This document shows, one piece after another, positions 8,015 to 14,841 of a DNA stretch of 29,680 nucleotides. Location of the stretch: the NCBI GenBank assembly GCA_919902965.1, contig CAKKSJ010000110.1, forward strand, positions 1-29,680. The letters run 5' to 3'. The stretch comes from Burkholderiales bacterium (GTDB taxonomy: Bacteria > Pseudomonadota > Gammaproteobacteria > Burkholderiales > SG8-39). How positions within the stretch are numbered: the stretch's first letter is position 1; the number at the start of each line of letters is the position of its first letter. The notes beneath the pieces are model-generated. The model saw only the letters and a list, made by a program, of their open reading frames with translations. It was not told where the DNA came from and did no database searches. The position numbers were made by a program, and so were the translations under genes.

Positions 8015-8896
8015 TCAACCCGCCGCTGCTTTGGCCTGGGCCGCCACTTCGGCGGCGAAATCATTCGATTTTTTATCGATGCCCTCTCCTACCACGAAAA
8101 ATCTGTAGCTAAGCAGCTTGGCACGCTTTGCGGCCAGCATTTTTTCCACGGTCAGCTTGTCATCCTTGATGAAAGCCTGTCCCAGCAGCGCAATTTCCCC
8201 AAAGAACTTGCCCAGGCCGCCTTCGACCATCTTTTCGACAATATTGGCAGGCTTGCCTGATTCGCGGGCACGTGCGGCAAGAACGTCGCGCTCACGCGCG
8301 ACGAGCTCCGGGGCAACTTCATCGCGCGACAGGAACTGTGGCTTGGCGAACGCGATATGCATGGCGAGGTCCTTGCCAACTTCATCCTCACCCTCAAACT
8401 CGACCAGCACACCGATTTTCACGCCGTGCAGGTACTGCGCCAGCTTGGCGTCCGTGTGGATCCTGTGGAACCGTCGTATGCTCAGGTTTTCGCCAATTTT
8501 CTGCACCAGAGCCTGGCGCCTGGCCTCTATCGTGCCAGCTTCCAGTTTGAGCGCAGACAGTGCGGCAACATCGGCCGGGCTATGCTCTGCCACGAGTTTT
8601 GCGAGCGCCGACGCGAATTCGAGAAAATCCGCATTCTTGGCGACGAAATCTGTCTCGCAATTCACTTCCACCAATGCTGCAATTTTGCCGTCAGACGCCA
8701 GATAGGCGCCGATCACGCCTTCGGCCGCGATGCGCCCGGCCGCCTTGTTCGCTTTGGCACCGCTTTTGACGCGCAACAAATCTTCAGCGGACTTCAGGTC
8801 GCCGCTGGTTTCCACCAGTGCCTTCTTGCATTCCATCATGCCAAGGCCGGTGATTTCGCGCAGCTCTTTGACCATGGCTGCGGTTACTTCTGCCAT
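8015..8896 (-). CDS. tsf: Translation elongation factor Ts
   Basis: EF-Ts is the guanine-nucleotide exchange factor for EF-Tu. The 293-residue product starts MAEVTAAMVKELREITGLGM, the N-terminal domain that contacts EF-Tu. Its catalytic motif is in NCETDFVAKN (Thr-Asp-Phe-Val at residues 82-85), which inserts near the EF-Tu magnesium site. The two core subdomains and the C-terminal module (VEKMLAAKRAKLLSYRFFVVGEGI) follow. The start is an ATG with GAGGAG about 7 bases upstream. It lies 66 bases downstream of rpsB, separated by an intrinsic terminator hairpin, so expression probably depends on read-through from rpsB. The stop (TGA at 8015-8017) falls inside the pyrH start region. Confidence 0.98.
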   Translation of the reverse strand: MAEVTAAMVKELREITGLGMMECKKALVETSGDLKSAEDLLRVKSGAKANKAAGRIAAEGVIGAYLASDGKIAALVEVNCETDFVAKNADFLEFASALAKLVAEHSPADVAALSALKLEAGTIEARRQALVQKIGENLSIRRFHRIHTDAKLAQYLHGVKIGVLVEFEGEDEVGKDLAMHIAFAKPQFLSRDEVAPELVARERDVLAARARESGKPANIVEKMVEGGLGKFFGEIALLGQAFIKDDKLTVEKMLAAKRAKLLSYRFFVVGEGIDKKSNDFAAEVAAQAKAAAG

Positions 8897-8916
8897 TTCT
8901 TTGCTCCTCGTAGTTC

Positions 8917-8941
8917 AAAAAAAGGGGCTTGCGCCCCCTTT
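8917..8941 (-). terminator. Intrinsic terminator/attenuator between rpsB and tsf
   Basis: In minus-strand order there is AAAGGGGGC, a GCAA loop, then GCCCCTTT, a stem of about 8 bp with one bulged G. It runs straight into a tract of seven T (8917-8923). This is the textbook shape of a Rho-independent terminator. It lies in the 66-base gap after the rpsB stop and ends 8 bases before the tsf ribosome binding site. As seven more genes of the operon follow without another clear promoter, it most likely terminates only part of the transcripts and sets the S2 to EF-Ts ratio. E. coli also has a partial terminator in the rpsB-tsf gap; the extent of read-through here is inference. Confidence 0.82.
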
Positions 8942-8962
8942 GCACGGCGTTGCCCTTGCCGT

Positions 8963-9718
8963 TCAGTCCGCGGACTCTTCCTGTGTTTCCAATTCTACAA
9001 ACTCGTCCGCACCACCACCTGCAACGATCTCCTGCACCGACATGTCCCGGCCCTCGAGAATCGCATCCGCCACGCCGCGGGCGTACAGGCGGATCGCGCG
9101 ACTGGAATCGTCGTTGCCCGGAATCACATGGGTAATGCCCTCAGGCGAATGGTTGGTGTCAACCACGCCGATAATCGGTATGCCCAGCTTGTTGGCCTCG
9201 ACCACTGCGCCCTTCTGATAGCCGACGTCAATGATGAACAAGGCATCGGGCACTCCGGTAAGTTCCTTGATGCCGCCCAGGCTGCGCTCGAATTTGACCA
9301 GCTCGCGCTGGATGCCCAGTGCCTCTTTTTTCGGCATCTTCTCCAGGCTGCCGTCGGCGAGCATCGTTTCCATCTCCTTCAGGCGCTTGATCGACTGCTT
9401 GACGGTTTTGAAGTTGGTCAGCATGCCGCCCAGCCAACGATGGTCGACGTAAGGCGCTCCACAGCGCAATGCCTCTTCCTTGATGATCTCGCGTGCCTGG
9501 CGTTTGGTGCCCACGAACATGATGGTGCCTTTGTTCGAGGACAGCTTTTTCACGTATTTCATCGCCTCCTGGTACATGACCAGGGTCTTTTCCAAATTGA
9601 CGATGTGGATTTTGTTGCGATGGCCGAAAATGAAAGGCGCCATTTTCGGGTTCCAGAAGCGGGTCTGATGGCCGAAATGCACCCCGGCTTCCAGCATTTG
9701 ACGCATAGTAGTAGACAT
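8963..9718 (-). CDS. rpsB: 30S ribosomal protein S2
   Basis: S2 binds the 30S subunit at the head-body junction and is needed for S1 recruitment. The 251-residue product starts MSTTMRQMLEAGVHFGHQTR and continues with WNPKMAPFIFGHRNKIHIVN, FVGTKRQAREII, the WLGGMLTNFKTVKQSI block and IIDVGYQKGAVVEANKLGIP with GVVDTNHSPEG, all conserved S2 signatures. The acidic C-terminus (EFVELETQEESAD) is common in beta- and gammaproteobacteria. The start ATG has GGAGAAG 5 bases upstream. It is the first gene of the leftward operon, has its own strong promoter and a structured leader of about 100 bases, and is followed by an attenuator and tsf. Autoregulation by S2 is established in E. coli and is likely here. 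Confidence 0.99.
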   Translation of the reverse strand: MSTTMRQMLEAGVHFGHQTRFWNPKMAPFIFGHRNKIHIVNLEKTLVMYQEAMKYVKKLSSNKGTIMFVGTKRQAREIIKEEALRCGAPYVDHRWLGGMLTNFKTVKQSIKRLKEMETMLADGSLEKMPKKEALGIQRELVKFERSLGGIKELTGVPDALFIIDVGYQKGAVVEANKLGIPIIGVVDTNHSPEGITHVIPGNDDSSRAIRLYARGVADAILEGRDMSVQEIVAGGGADEFVELETQEESAD

Positions 9719-9825
9719 TCAAACTTCTCCGTTTAGGGTTGGTCATAGCCGCCCGGCTCGTTCATAACCCCGCAAGGGGCACCCTAAAGAGGGGCGGATC
9801 AAATTTAGCCAAGAAAGCTGACTAG
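9719..9825 (-). promoter_or_regulatory. Structured rpsB leader with predicted pseudoknot (candidate S2 autoregulatory element)
   Basis: The leader runs from the predicted transcription start (about 9825) to the rpsB ATG. In RNA order it holds CCGCCC (9797-9792), UUUAGGGU (9788-9781), a small CCCC-UUGC-GGGG hairpin (9779-9768), GGGCGG (9754-9749) and ACCCUAAA (9739-9732). The first and fourth elements are exact complements (6 bp). The second and fifth are exact complements (8 bp). Because the two pairings cross, they form a pseudoknot. The last element is one base from the Shine-Dalgarno GGAGAAG (9730-9724), so folding could control ribosome access. S2-dependent repression of rpsB-tsf through the leader is known in E. 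coli; that this fold is the S2 target here is inference. Confidence 0.68.
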
Positions 9826-9831
9826 CGGAAT

Positions 9832-9861
9832 AGTATATCATGAAGCCTGAGTTCTACTCAA
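9832..9861 (-). promoter_or_regulatory. Sigma-70 extended -10 promoter for rpsB
   Basis: On the minus strand the -10 box is TATACT (9837-9832), preceded by TG one base away (extended -10). A TTGAGT -35 box lies 18 bases upstream (9861-9856). The predicted transcript starts near 9825, about 107 bases before the rpsB ATG. This is the best promoter seen in the window and is placed to drive the whole rpsB-to-skp operon. Confidence 0.75.
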
Positions 9862-9899
9862 GAAATCCACAACTAAACAGCAGATTAAGCCTTGCATGC

Positions 9900-9921
9900 G
9901 CGCCGGGGCGAACCCCGGCGC
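9900..9921. repeat. GC-rich 9-bp stem-loop in the rpsB-map gap
   Basis: GCGCCGGGG (9900-9908) and CCCCGGCGC (9913-9921) are exact reverse complements around a 4-base loop, CGAA on the plus strand and TTCG on the minus strand. There is no T tract on either side, so it is not a standard intrinsic terminator. It could be a protein site or a REP-like unit; no second copy was noticed in the window. Confidence 0.75.
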
Positions 9922-9938
9922 TGCCCGGAATAAACTTT

Positions 9939-9959
9939 GCCTGGCACCATGGTCCAGGC
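9939..9959. repeat. Near-perfect 21-base palindrome upstream of map
   Basis: GCCTGG (9939-9944) and CCAGGC (9954-9959) flank the self-complementary core ACCATGGT (9946-9953), with one extra C at 9945. Removing that base would make a perfect 20-base palindrome. The size and symmetry fit a dimeric regulator site, about 110 bases before map, but no regulator can be named. Confidence 0.6.
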
Positions 9960-10069
9960 CGGCAACGGTGTATTTTCGATCGATCCGAATCCGAGACCAG
10001 GCTACAAGTGGAGCTTTCTTTCGCCGCAGCTATCCATTATCCTTCCCACCCTTTGAGTACAGCGCGCAG

Positions 10070-10885
10070 ATGAGCATCCACATCAAGACCCAGGAAGAAA
10101 TCGAAAAAATGCGTGTCGCCGGGCGCCTCGCAGGGGAAGTGCTTGATTTCATTGCGCCGCATGTCAAATCCGGGATTACGACAGGCGAACTGGACGAGCT
10201 TTGCCACGACTACATGGTCAAAGTGCAGAAGACCATCCCGGCACCCCTGCATTACGCGCCGCCGGGCTACCAACCCTATCCCAAGTCGATCTGCACCTCG
10301 ATCAACCACCAAGTCTGTCACGGTATTCCCGGCGAAAAGCAATTGAAGCACGGTGACATCGTCAACATCGACATCACGGTGATCAAGGACGGCTACCACG
10401 GCGACACCAGCCGCATGTTCTGTATCGGCGAACCTGCCATCCAGGCGCGCCGCTTGTGCGAAACCACCTACGAATGCATGTGGATGGGCATAGAGGCGGT
10501 CAAACCGGGCGCCCATCTGGGCGACATCGGGGCCGCGATCCAGAATCATGCCGAGGGACACGGTTACAGCGTGGTACGTGAATTCTGCGGTCATGGAATT
10601 GGAAGGAAGTTTCATGAAGAACCGCAAGTGCTCCATTACGGCCGTGCGGGCACAGGCATTCCGTTGCAGCCTGGCATGATATTCACCATCGAACCCATGA
10701 TCAATGCCGGCAAACCGGCAATACGCGAACTCTCCGACGGCTGGACCATCGTCACCAAGGACCACAGCTTGTCTGCTCAATGGGAGCACACTGTGCTTGT
10801 GACTCAAACCGGACACGAGGTGTTGACGCTGTCGGCCGGCGCTCCTGCCAGGTCCGGCCCGAAAACTCACCCGACGAATGCCTGA
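10070..10885 (+). CDS. map: Type I methionine aminopeptidase
   Basis: Map removes the initiator methionine from nascent proteins after deformylation. The 271-residue product starts MSIHIKTQEEIEKMRVAGRL, the usual N-terminus, and has the pita-bread fold with all five metal ligands visible: Asp101 (VNIDITV), Asp112 (HGDTSRMF), His175 (CGHGIGRKFHEEP), Glu208 (FTIEPM) and Glu239 (WEHTVLVT). The substrate-side His is in SINHQVCHGIPG. An in-frame upstream ATG at 9896 would add 58 unrelated residues, so I chose 10070. It is divergent from rpsB, the common proteobacterial arrangement. Its last 8 bases overlap the glnD start. The C-terminal tail after LTLSAG is a short extension of little conservation. 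Confidence 0.97.
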   Translation: MSIHIKTQEEIEKMRVAGRLAGEVLDFIAPHVKSGITTGELDELCHDYMVKVQKTIPAPLHYAPPGYQPYPKSICTSINHQVCHGIPGEKQLKHGDIVNIDITVIKDGYHGDTSRMFCIGEPAIQARRLCETTYECMWMGIEAVKPGAHLGDIGAAIQNHAEGHGYSVVREFCGHGIGRKFHEEPQVLHYGRAGTGIPLQPGMIFTIEPMINAGKPAIRELSDGWTIVTKDHSLSAQWEHTVLVTQTGHEVLTLSAGAPARSGPKTHPTNA

Positions 10886-13463
10886 AACGCAATGGCCGGC
10901 TGAGGTCCGGCGCTCTGCAAGCAGCCTGCGTGATCAACTGCAGCAGGATCGGCGGGATCTGTGCGTACACTATGCCGGCGGCGGCGAGGCGCGGCGCCTG
11001 CTGCGCCAGCACCGACTGCTCATAGACCGAGCGCTCAGAATTTTGTGGAAGGAAGCGGCCCTGCCCGGCTCGCTGGCACTTGCCGCAGTGGGCGGATACG
11101 GGCGCGGCGAGCTTTTTCCCCATTCCGACGTCGATCTGCTGGTGCTCCTTCCCTGCGAGCCGGACGCCGCGCTGAAGGCCAAACTGGAGGCATTGATCGG
11201 CAGTCTCTGGGATAACGGACTTGAGCCTGGTCATGGCGTGCGCACCATCGACGAATGCCTGTTCGAATCAGCCAAGGACATTACCGTCCAGACCAGCCTG
11301 CTGGAAGCACGCTGGCTCGCCGGCAGCCGCGGCCTGTTTACAGCCTTCACCAACGCCATGCGCGCGCACCTTGATCCCGTGGATTTTTTCCAGTCCAAGC
11401 GCCTGGAGCAAGAGCAACGCCATGGGAAATACCAGGAAAGCCCGTACAACCTCGAACCCAATTTGAAAGAGGCACCGGGGGGATTGCGCGATTTGCAGGC
11501 GATCCTTTGGATCAGCCGCTCTGCCGGATTGGGTGAAAACTGGATGCAACTGGCCGCGCGTGAACTGATCACCCCCGTCGAAGCGCGCCAGGCGGCGTGC
11601 TACCAGAAATTTCTGAACGAGCTGCGTATCCGCCTGCATTACCTCGCGGGTCGCCGCGAAGACCGGATTCTGTTCGACTATCAGGCCGGTCTTGCGGCAC
11701 AGCTCGGCTTTGTCGACACGCCGAGCAAACGCGCCAGCGAGCAGATGATGCAGCGCTATTACCGCACGGCCAAGGCGATCACGCAGCTCAATACCTTGCT
11801 GCTGCAGAATATCGGCGTGCAGTTGCTCTCCGGCGAAGACAGCCCGCCGGAAATCCTCAACGAACGCTTCCAGGCCACGCACGAGCTGCTGGAGGTGCGC
11901 GAACCCGATCTGTTTGAGCGTCAGCCCAGCGCCATCCTGGAAAGCGTCCTGCTGCTGCAGCAGCATTCCGAACTGAAGGGCATGAGCGCGACTACGCTGC
12001 GCGCACTGTGGCGCGCGCGCGCCCGGATCGACGCCCGTTTCGGGCGCGACCCGGCCAATTGCGCGCTGTTCCTGCAAATATTGCAGCAACCCAGCGGCCT
12101 GGTGCATGCGCTGCGGCGCATGAATCAGTATTCCATTCTCGGGCGTTATCTGCCTGCGTTCGGCAAAATAGTCGGGCAGATGCAATACGATCTGTTCCAC
12201 GCCTATACCGTTGACCAGCACATCCTCAACGTCATACGCAATCTGCGTCGCTTCACCATGGTCGAATTCTCCCACGAGTATCCGCAGTGCAGCCGCCTGA
12301 TCGCGGGGTTCGAGCGCCATTGGCTGCTTTATGTTGCCGCCTTGTTCCATGACATCGCCAAAGGCCGCGGCGGCGACCACTCCAAGCTCGGCATGCGCGA
12401 CGCGCGCGGCTTCTGCCGCGCCCACGGCCTGTCGCGCGAAGACACGGAACTGGTGGAATTCCTGGTCGAGCATCATTTGACCATGTCCTCGATCGCACAG
12501 AAGCAGGATCTATCCGACCCCGACGTTATCGAGGCCTTCGCGAGTACGGCAAAGACCGAGCGCAGGCTTACCGCGCTCTACCTGCTCACCGTGGCCGACG
12601 TGCGCGGCACCAGTCCCAAGGTATGGAATGCCTGGAAAGGCAAGCTGCTGGAAGACCTGTTCCTGCTCGCCCGGCGCCTGCTGCGGGGCGATAGCATCGG
12701 CTTCGAGCAGGACATCCAGGCCAAGCAGGATGAAGCGCTGCGCCTGCTGCGCCTCTATGCCTTGTCGGACGAGGTCAAGGACAAACTTTGGAGCGAGCTC
12801 GATGTGGCCTATTTTCTGCGCCACGACGCGCAGGACATCGCCTGGCAGACGCGCACCCTGCACTACCGGGTCGATACCGAGCGCCCGGTAGTGAAAGCGC
12901 GCCTGTCACCCATAGGCGAAGGGCTGCAAGTGATGATCTATACGCGCGACCAGCGCGACCTGTTCGCGCGCATCTGCGGCTATTTTGAACAGATCAACTA
13001 CAGCATCGCAGACGCCCGCATCCACACCACGGGCCGCGGCTATGCCCTGGACACCTTCCTGCTGCTCGGGCCGGGCAACAACCCGCATTATCGCGACATG
13101 ATCAATCTGATCGAGACCGATCTGAGCGAGCGTTTGCAGCGCCAGACACCCCTGCACCCGCCCACCCGCGGCCGCGTGTCGCGCCAGGTCCGGCATTTCC
13201 CGATTACACCCGAAGTGCACATTCGTCCGGATGAAAAAGGTGCGCGCTACGCCTTGTCCATCATCGCCGGCGATCGCCCCGGTCTGCTCTATGCCATCGC
13301 GCTGGTGCTGGGAAGGTACGGCGTCAATCTGATTACGGCCAAGATAGTGACGCTGGGCGAGCGTGCCGAAGACGTATTCCTGGTCTCGGGCGAGGCGCTC
13401 TCCAAACCCAGGATTGTGCTGCAACTGGAGAGCGATCTGCTCGATGCATTGCAACACGACTAG
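10878..13463 (+). CDS. glnD: Bifunctional [protein-PII] uridylyltransferase / uridylyl-removing enzyme
   Basis: GlnD senses glutamine and modifies PII proteins (GlnB/GlnK), thereby controlling glutamine synthetase and nitrogen gene expression. The 861-residue product has the nucleotidyltransferase motif GGYGRGELFPHSDVDLL (residues 72-88), which transfers UMP. An HD phosphohydrolase domain (VAALFHDIAKGRGGDHS, His491-Asp492) performs deuridylylation. Two C-terminal ACT domains follow (about 683-760 and 790-855, the second with GDRPGLLYAIALVLGRYGVN) and bind glutamine. All catalytic motifs are intact and the length is normal for the family. The ATG lies inside the end of map (8-base overlap), suggesting translational coupling. 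It converges on def with only 13 bases between stops and no visible terminator. Confidence 0.98.
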   Translation: MPETQWPAEVRRSASSLRDQLQQDRRDLCVHYAGGGEARRLLRQHRLLIDRALRILWKEAALPGSLALAAVGGYGRGELFPHSDVDLLVLLPCEPDAALKAKLEALIGSLWDNGLEPGHGVRTIDECLFESAKDITVQTSLLEARWLAGSRGLFTAFTNAMRAHLDPVDFFQSKRLEQEQRHGKYQESPYNLEPNLKEAPGGLRDLQAILWISRSAGLGENWMQLAARELITPVEARQAACYQKFLNELRIRLHYLAGRREDRILFDYQAGLAAQLGFVDTPSKRASEQMMQRYYRTAKAITQLNTLLLQNIGVQLLSGEDSPPEILNERFQATHELLEVREPDLFERQPSAILESVLLLQQHSELKGMSATTLRALWRARARIDARFGRDPANCALFLQILQQPSGLVHALRRMNQYSILGRYLPAFGKIVGQMQYDLFHAYTVDQHILNVIRNLRRFTMVEFSHEYPQCSRLIAGFERHWLLYVAALFHDIAKGRGGDHSKLGMRDARGFCRAHGLSREDTELVEFLVEHHLTMSSIAQKQDLSDPDVIEAFASTAKTERRLTALYLLTVADVRGTSPKVWNAWKGKLLEDLFLLARRLLRGDSIGFEQDIQAKQDEALRLLRLYALSDEVKDKLWSELDVAYFLRHDAQDIAWQTRTLHYRVDTERPVVKARLSPIGEGLQVMIYTRDQRDLFARICGYFEQINYSIADARIHTTGRGYALDTFLLLGPGNNPHYRDMINLIETDLSERLQRQTPLHPPTRGRVSRQVRHFPITPEVHIRPDEKGARYALSIIAGDRPGLLYAIALVLGRYGVNLITAKIVTLGERAEDVFLVSGEALSKPRIVLQLESDLLDALQHD

Positions 13464-13476
13464 GGTCTGTTGAGAT

Positions 13477-14007
13477 TCACTCGTCGAGGATTTCCTCGCC
13501 GGGGAACAGGGCCTGAATAAAGCCGAATTTGCTGAAATCGCGGATGCGCATCGGGTACAAAATACCCAGCAGATGATCGCATTCGTGCTGCACGACGCGG
13601 GCGTGGAAGCCACTGACGCTGCGGTCGATCGGATTGCCGCGCTCGTCAAAACCCTGGTAACGCAGTCGCACATGTCGCGGCACCATGCCGCGCAAGCCCG
13701 GCACCGACAAGCAGCCTTCCCAGTCTTCTTCAAGCTCGTCCGAGAGCGGCGTCAGCAGCGGGTTGATGAGCACGGTATCCGGCACCTCCTCGGCCTGCGG
13801 GTAGCGCGCGTTCTGCGCCACGCCGAAAATCACGACCTGCAATCCAACGCCGATCTGCGGCGCGGCGAGGCCTGCGCCGCTTAGATGGGCCATGGTGTCG
13901 CGCATGTCGTCCAGAAGGGCGTGCAGTTCGGGCGTGTCGAAAGTCTCCAGCGGCCGCGCTGCTTGCAGCAGGCGTGGATCGCCCATCTTGAGCACTTCGC
14001 GGATCAT
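13477..14007 (-). CDS. def: Peptide deformylase
   Basis: Peptide deformylase removes the formyl group from N-terminal formyl-methionine. The 176-residue product shows all three family motifs: GLAAPQ (residues 46-51), EGCLS (97-101, with metal ligand Cys99) and HECDH (141-145, with two His ligands and the catalytic Glu). It is therefore probably active. The ATG at 14005-14007 overlaps the mtnP stop by 4 bases (ATGA). The reading frame is open further upstream, but that stretch only mirrors mtnP in another frame. Deformylase is usually linked to fmt; here it follows a purine-salvage pair, which suggests this is an extra copy. The proof would be a second def beside fmt elsewhere in the genome. 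Confidence 0.95.
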   Translation of the reverse strand: MIREVLKMGDPRLLQAARPLETFDTPELHALLDDMRDTMAHLSGAGLAAPQIGVGLQVVIFGVAQNARYPQAEEVPDTVLINPLLTPLSDELEEDWEGCLSVPGLRGMVPRHVRLRYQGFDERGNPIDRSVSGFHARVVQHECDHLLGILYPMRIRDFSKFGFIQALFPGEEILDE

Positions 14008-14744
14008 GCGTCCGACGCCAGTTGCTCGATGATTCGGCGCACGCGCGCGAGCGACGTCTGCAGCACCTGCTCGATGTCCTCCATGCATATGGCGTGCAGG
14101 CTGTTAGCGCGGCCCGCCGCGGAATTCGCTACCACGGCGATGGTGGCATAAGCGAGGTCCGCCTCCCGCGCCAGCGCCGCCTCTGGCATGCCGGTCATGC
14201 CGACGAGGTCTGCGCCATCGCGCTCCAGCCGGTCTATTTCGGCCGCAGTCTCAAGGCGCGGGCCCTGGGTAGAGGCGTAGACCCCCTCCTCCACTACCGG
14301 CTCGCCGCAGGCGCGGGCGGCGTCGAGGATGCGGCCGCGCAATGGCGCCGAATAAGGTTCGGTGAAATCGATGTGGGTAACGGGCTGCTCCCCACCCTCG
14401 AAATAGGTGTTCTTGCGCCCCCAGGTGTAGTCGATTATCTGGTGCGGCACGGCAATGACGCCCGGCTGCATGTCGGCGCGTATGCCACCCACCGATGCGA
14501 CCGATACCACGCTCTCCACTGCCTGCTCTTTCAGCGCCCAGATATTCGCGCGATAGTTCACCTCGTGCGGCGGAATGGAATGACCGTGGCCGTGCCGTGC
14601 GAGGAACAGCACTTCCTTCCCGGCAATGCGGCCAAAGCTCAGCGCGCTCGAGGGTTCCCCATAGGGCGTGCGCACTGCCAGGCGGCGGGTGATGTCGAGA
14701 TTGGACAGCTGGGTCAGGCCGCTGCCGCCGATGATGGCTAACAT
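14004..14744 (-). CDS. mtnP: S-methyl-5'-thioinosine / 5'-methylthioadenosine phosphorylase family
   Basis: This purine-nucleoside phosphorylase cleaves a methylthio-nucleoside to the free base and 5-methylthioribose-1-phosphate. The 246-residue product starts with the phosphate-binding MLAIIGGSGL. It carries the family signature ARHGHGHSIPPHEVNYRAN (about residues 49-67), then VASVGGI, THIDFTEPY, YASTQGPRLETAAEI and GADLVGMTGMPEAALARE. The short length and the spacing of these blocks resemble the Pseudomonas methylthioinosine phosphorylase more than the longer MTA phosphorylases, so methylthioinosine may be the true substrate. That is inference from remembered family sequences. The downstream def overlaps it by 4 bases, and hpt lies upstream on the same strand. 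Confidence 0.85.
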   Translation of the reverse strand: MLAIIGGSGLTQLSNLDITRRLAVRTPYGEPSSALSFGRIAGKEVLFLARHGHGHSIPPHEVNYRANIWALKEQAVESVVSVASVGGIRADMQPGVIAVPHQIIDYTWGRKNTYFEGGEQPVTHIDFTEPYSAPLRGRILDAARACGEPVVEEGVYASTQGPRLETAAEIDRLERDGADLVGMTGMPEAALAREADLAYATIAVVANSAAGRANSLHAICMEDIEQVLQTSLARVRRIIEQLASDA

Positions 14745-14841
14745 TGCATGGCGAAGAAGATCAGAAGGGTGTCACCTGGACATGGGACGGCCGCGATAGT
14801 ACCACGGCAGAGCGGATGCGAGACGAGCCGGCGGCGCCCGT

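Larger units (their letters stand above)
9862..10069. other. Rest of the rpsB-map intergenic region
   Basis: These 208 bases lie between the rpsB promoter and the map start. They contain a strong GC-rich stem-loop at 9900-9921 and a near-perfect palindrome at 9939-9959, listed separately, plus a short TCGATCGA palindrome around 9977. Open frames passing through here lack family similarity at their N-termini, so I see no gene. A map promoter must lie in this stretch, but no convincing -35/-10 pair was found; CATTAT at 10035-10040 is a weak -10 candidate. Confidence 0.5.

Noticed and set aside
6327..9736. Long plus-strand open frames over uppS-frr-pyrH and tsf-rpsB (457 and 459 codons)
   Set aside because: They lie opposite five clearly recognised essential genes, which explains the open frames by codon bias.
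9896..10072. In-frame N-terminal extension of map from an ATG at 9896
   Set aside because: The added 58 residues show no family similarity, cross both inverted repeats, and the normal Map N-terminus begins at 10070.
11996..12022. GC-alternating run in glnD as Z-DNA or a repeat element
   Set aside because: It encodes an ordinary Arg/Ala-rich stretch of GlnD and is explained by high GC codon choice.
11268..12476. Long open frame (402 codons) antisense to glnD
   Set aside because: It mirrors glnD codons in GC-rich DNA, has no recognisable domain, and glnD is intact with all catalytic motifs.
13485..13498. CGAGG-ATTT-CCTCG hairpin just after glnD as a terminator
   Set aside because: It lies inside the coding end of def and no T tract follows on either strand.
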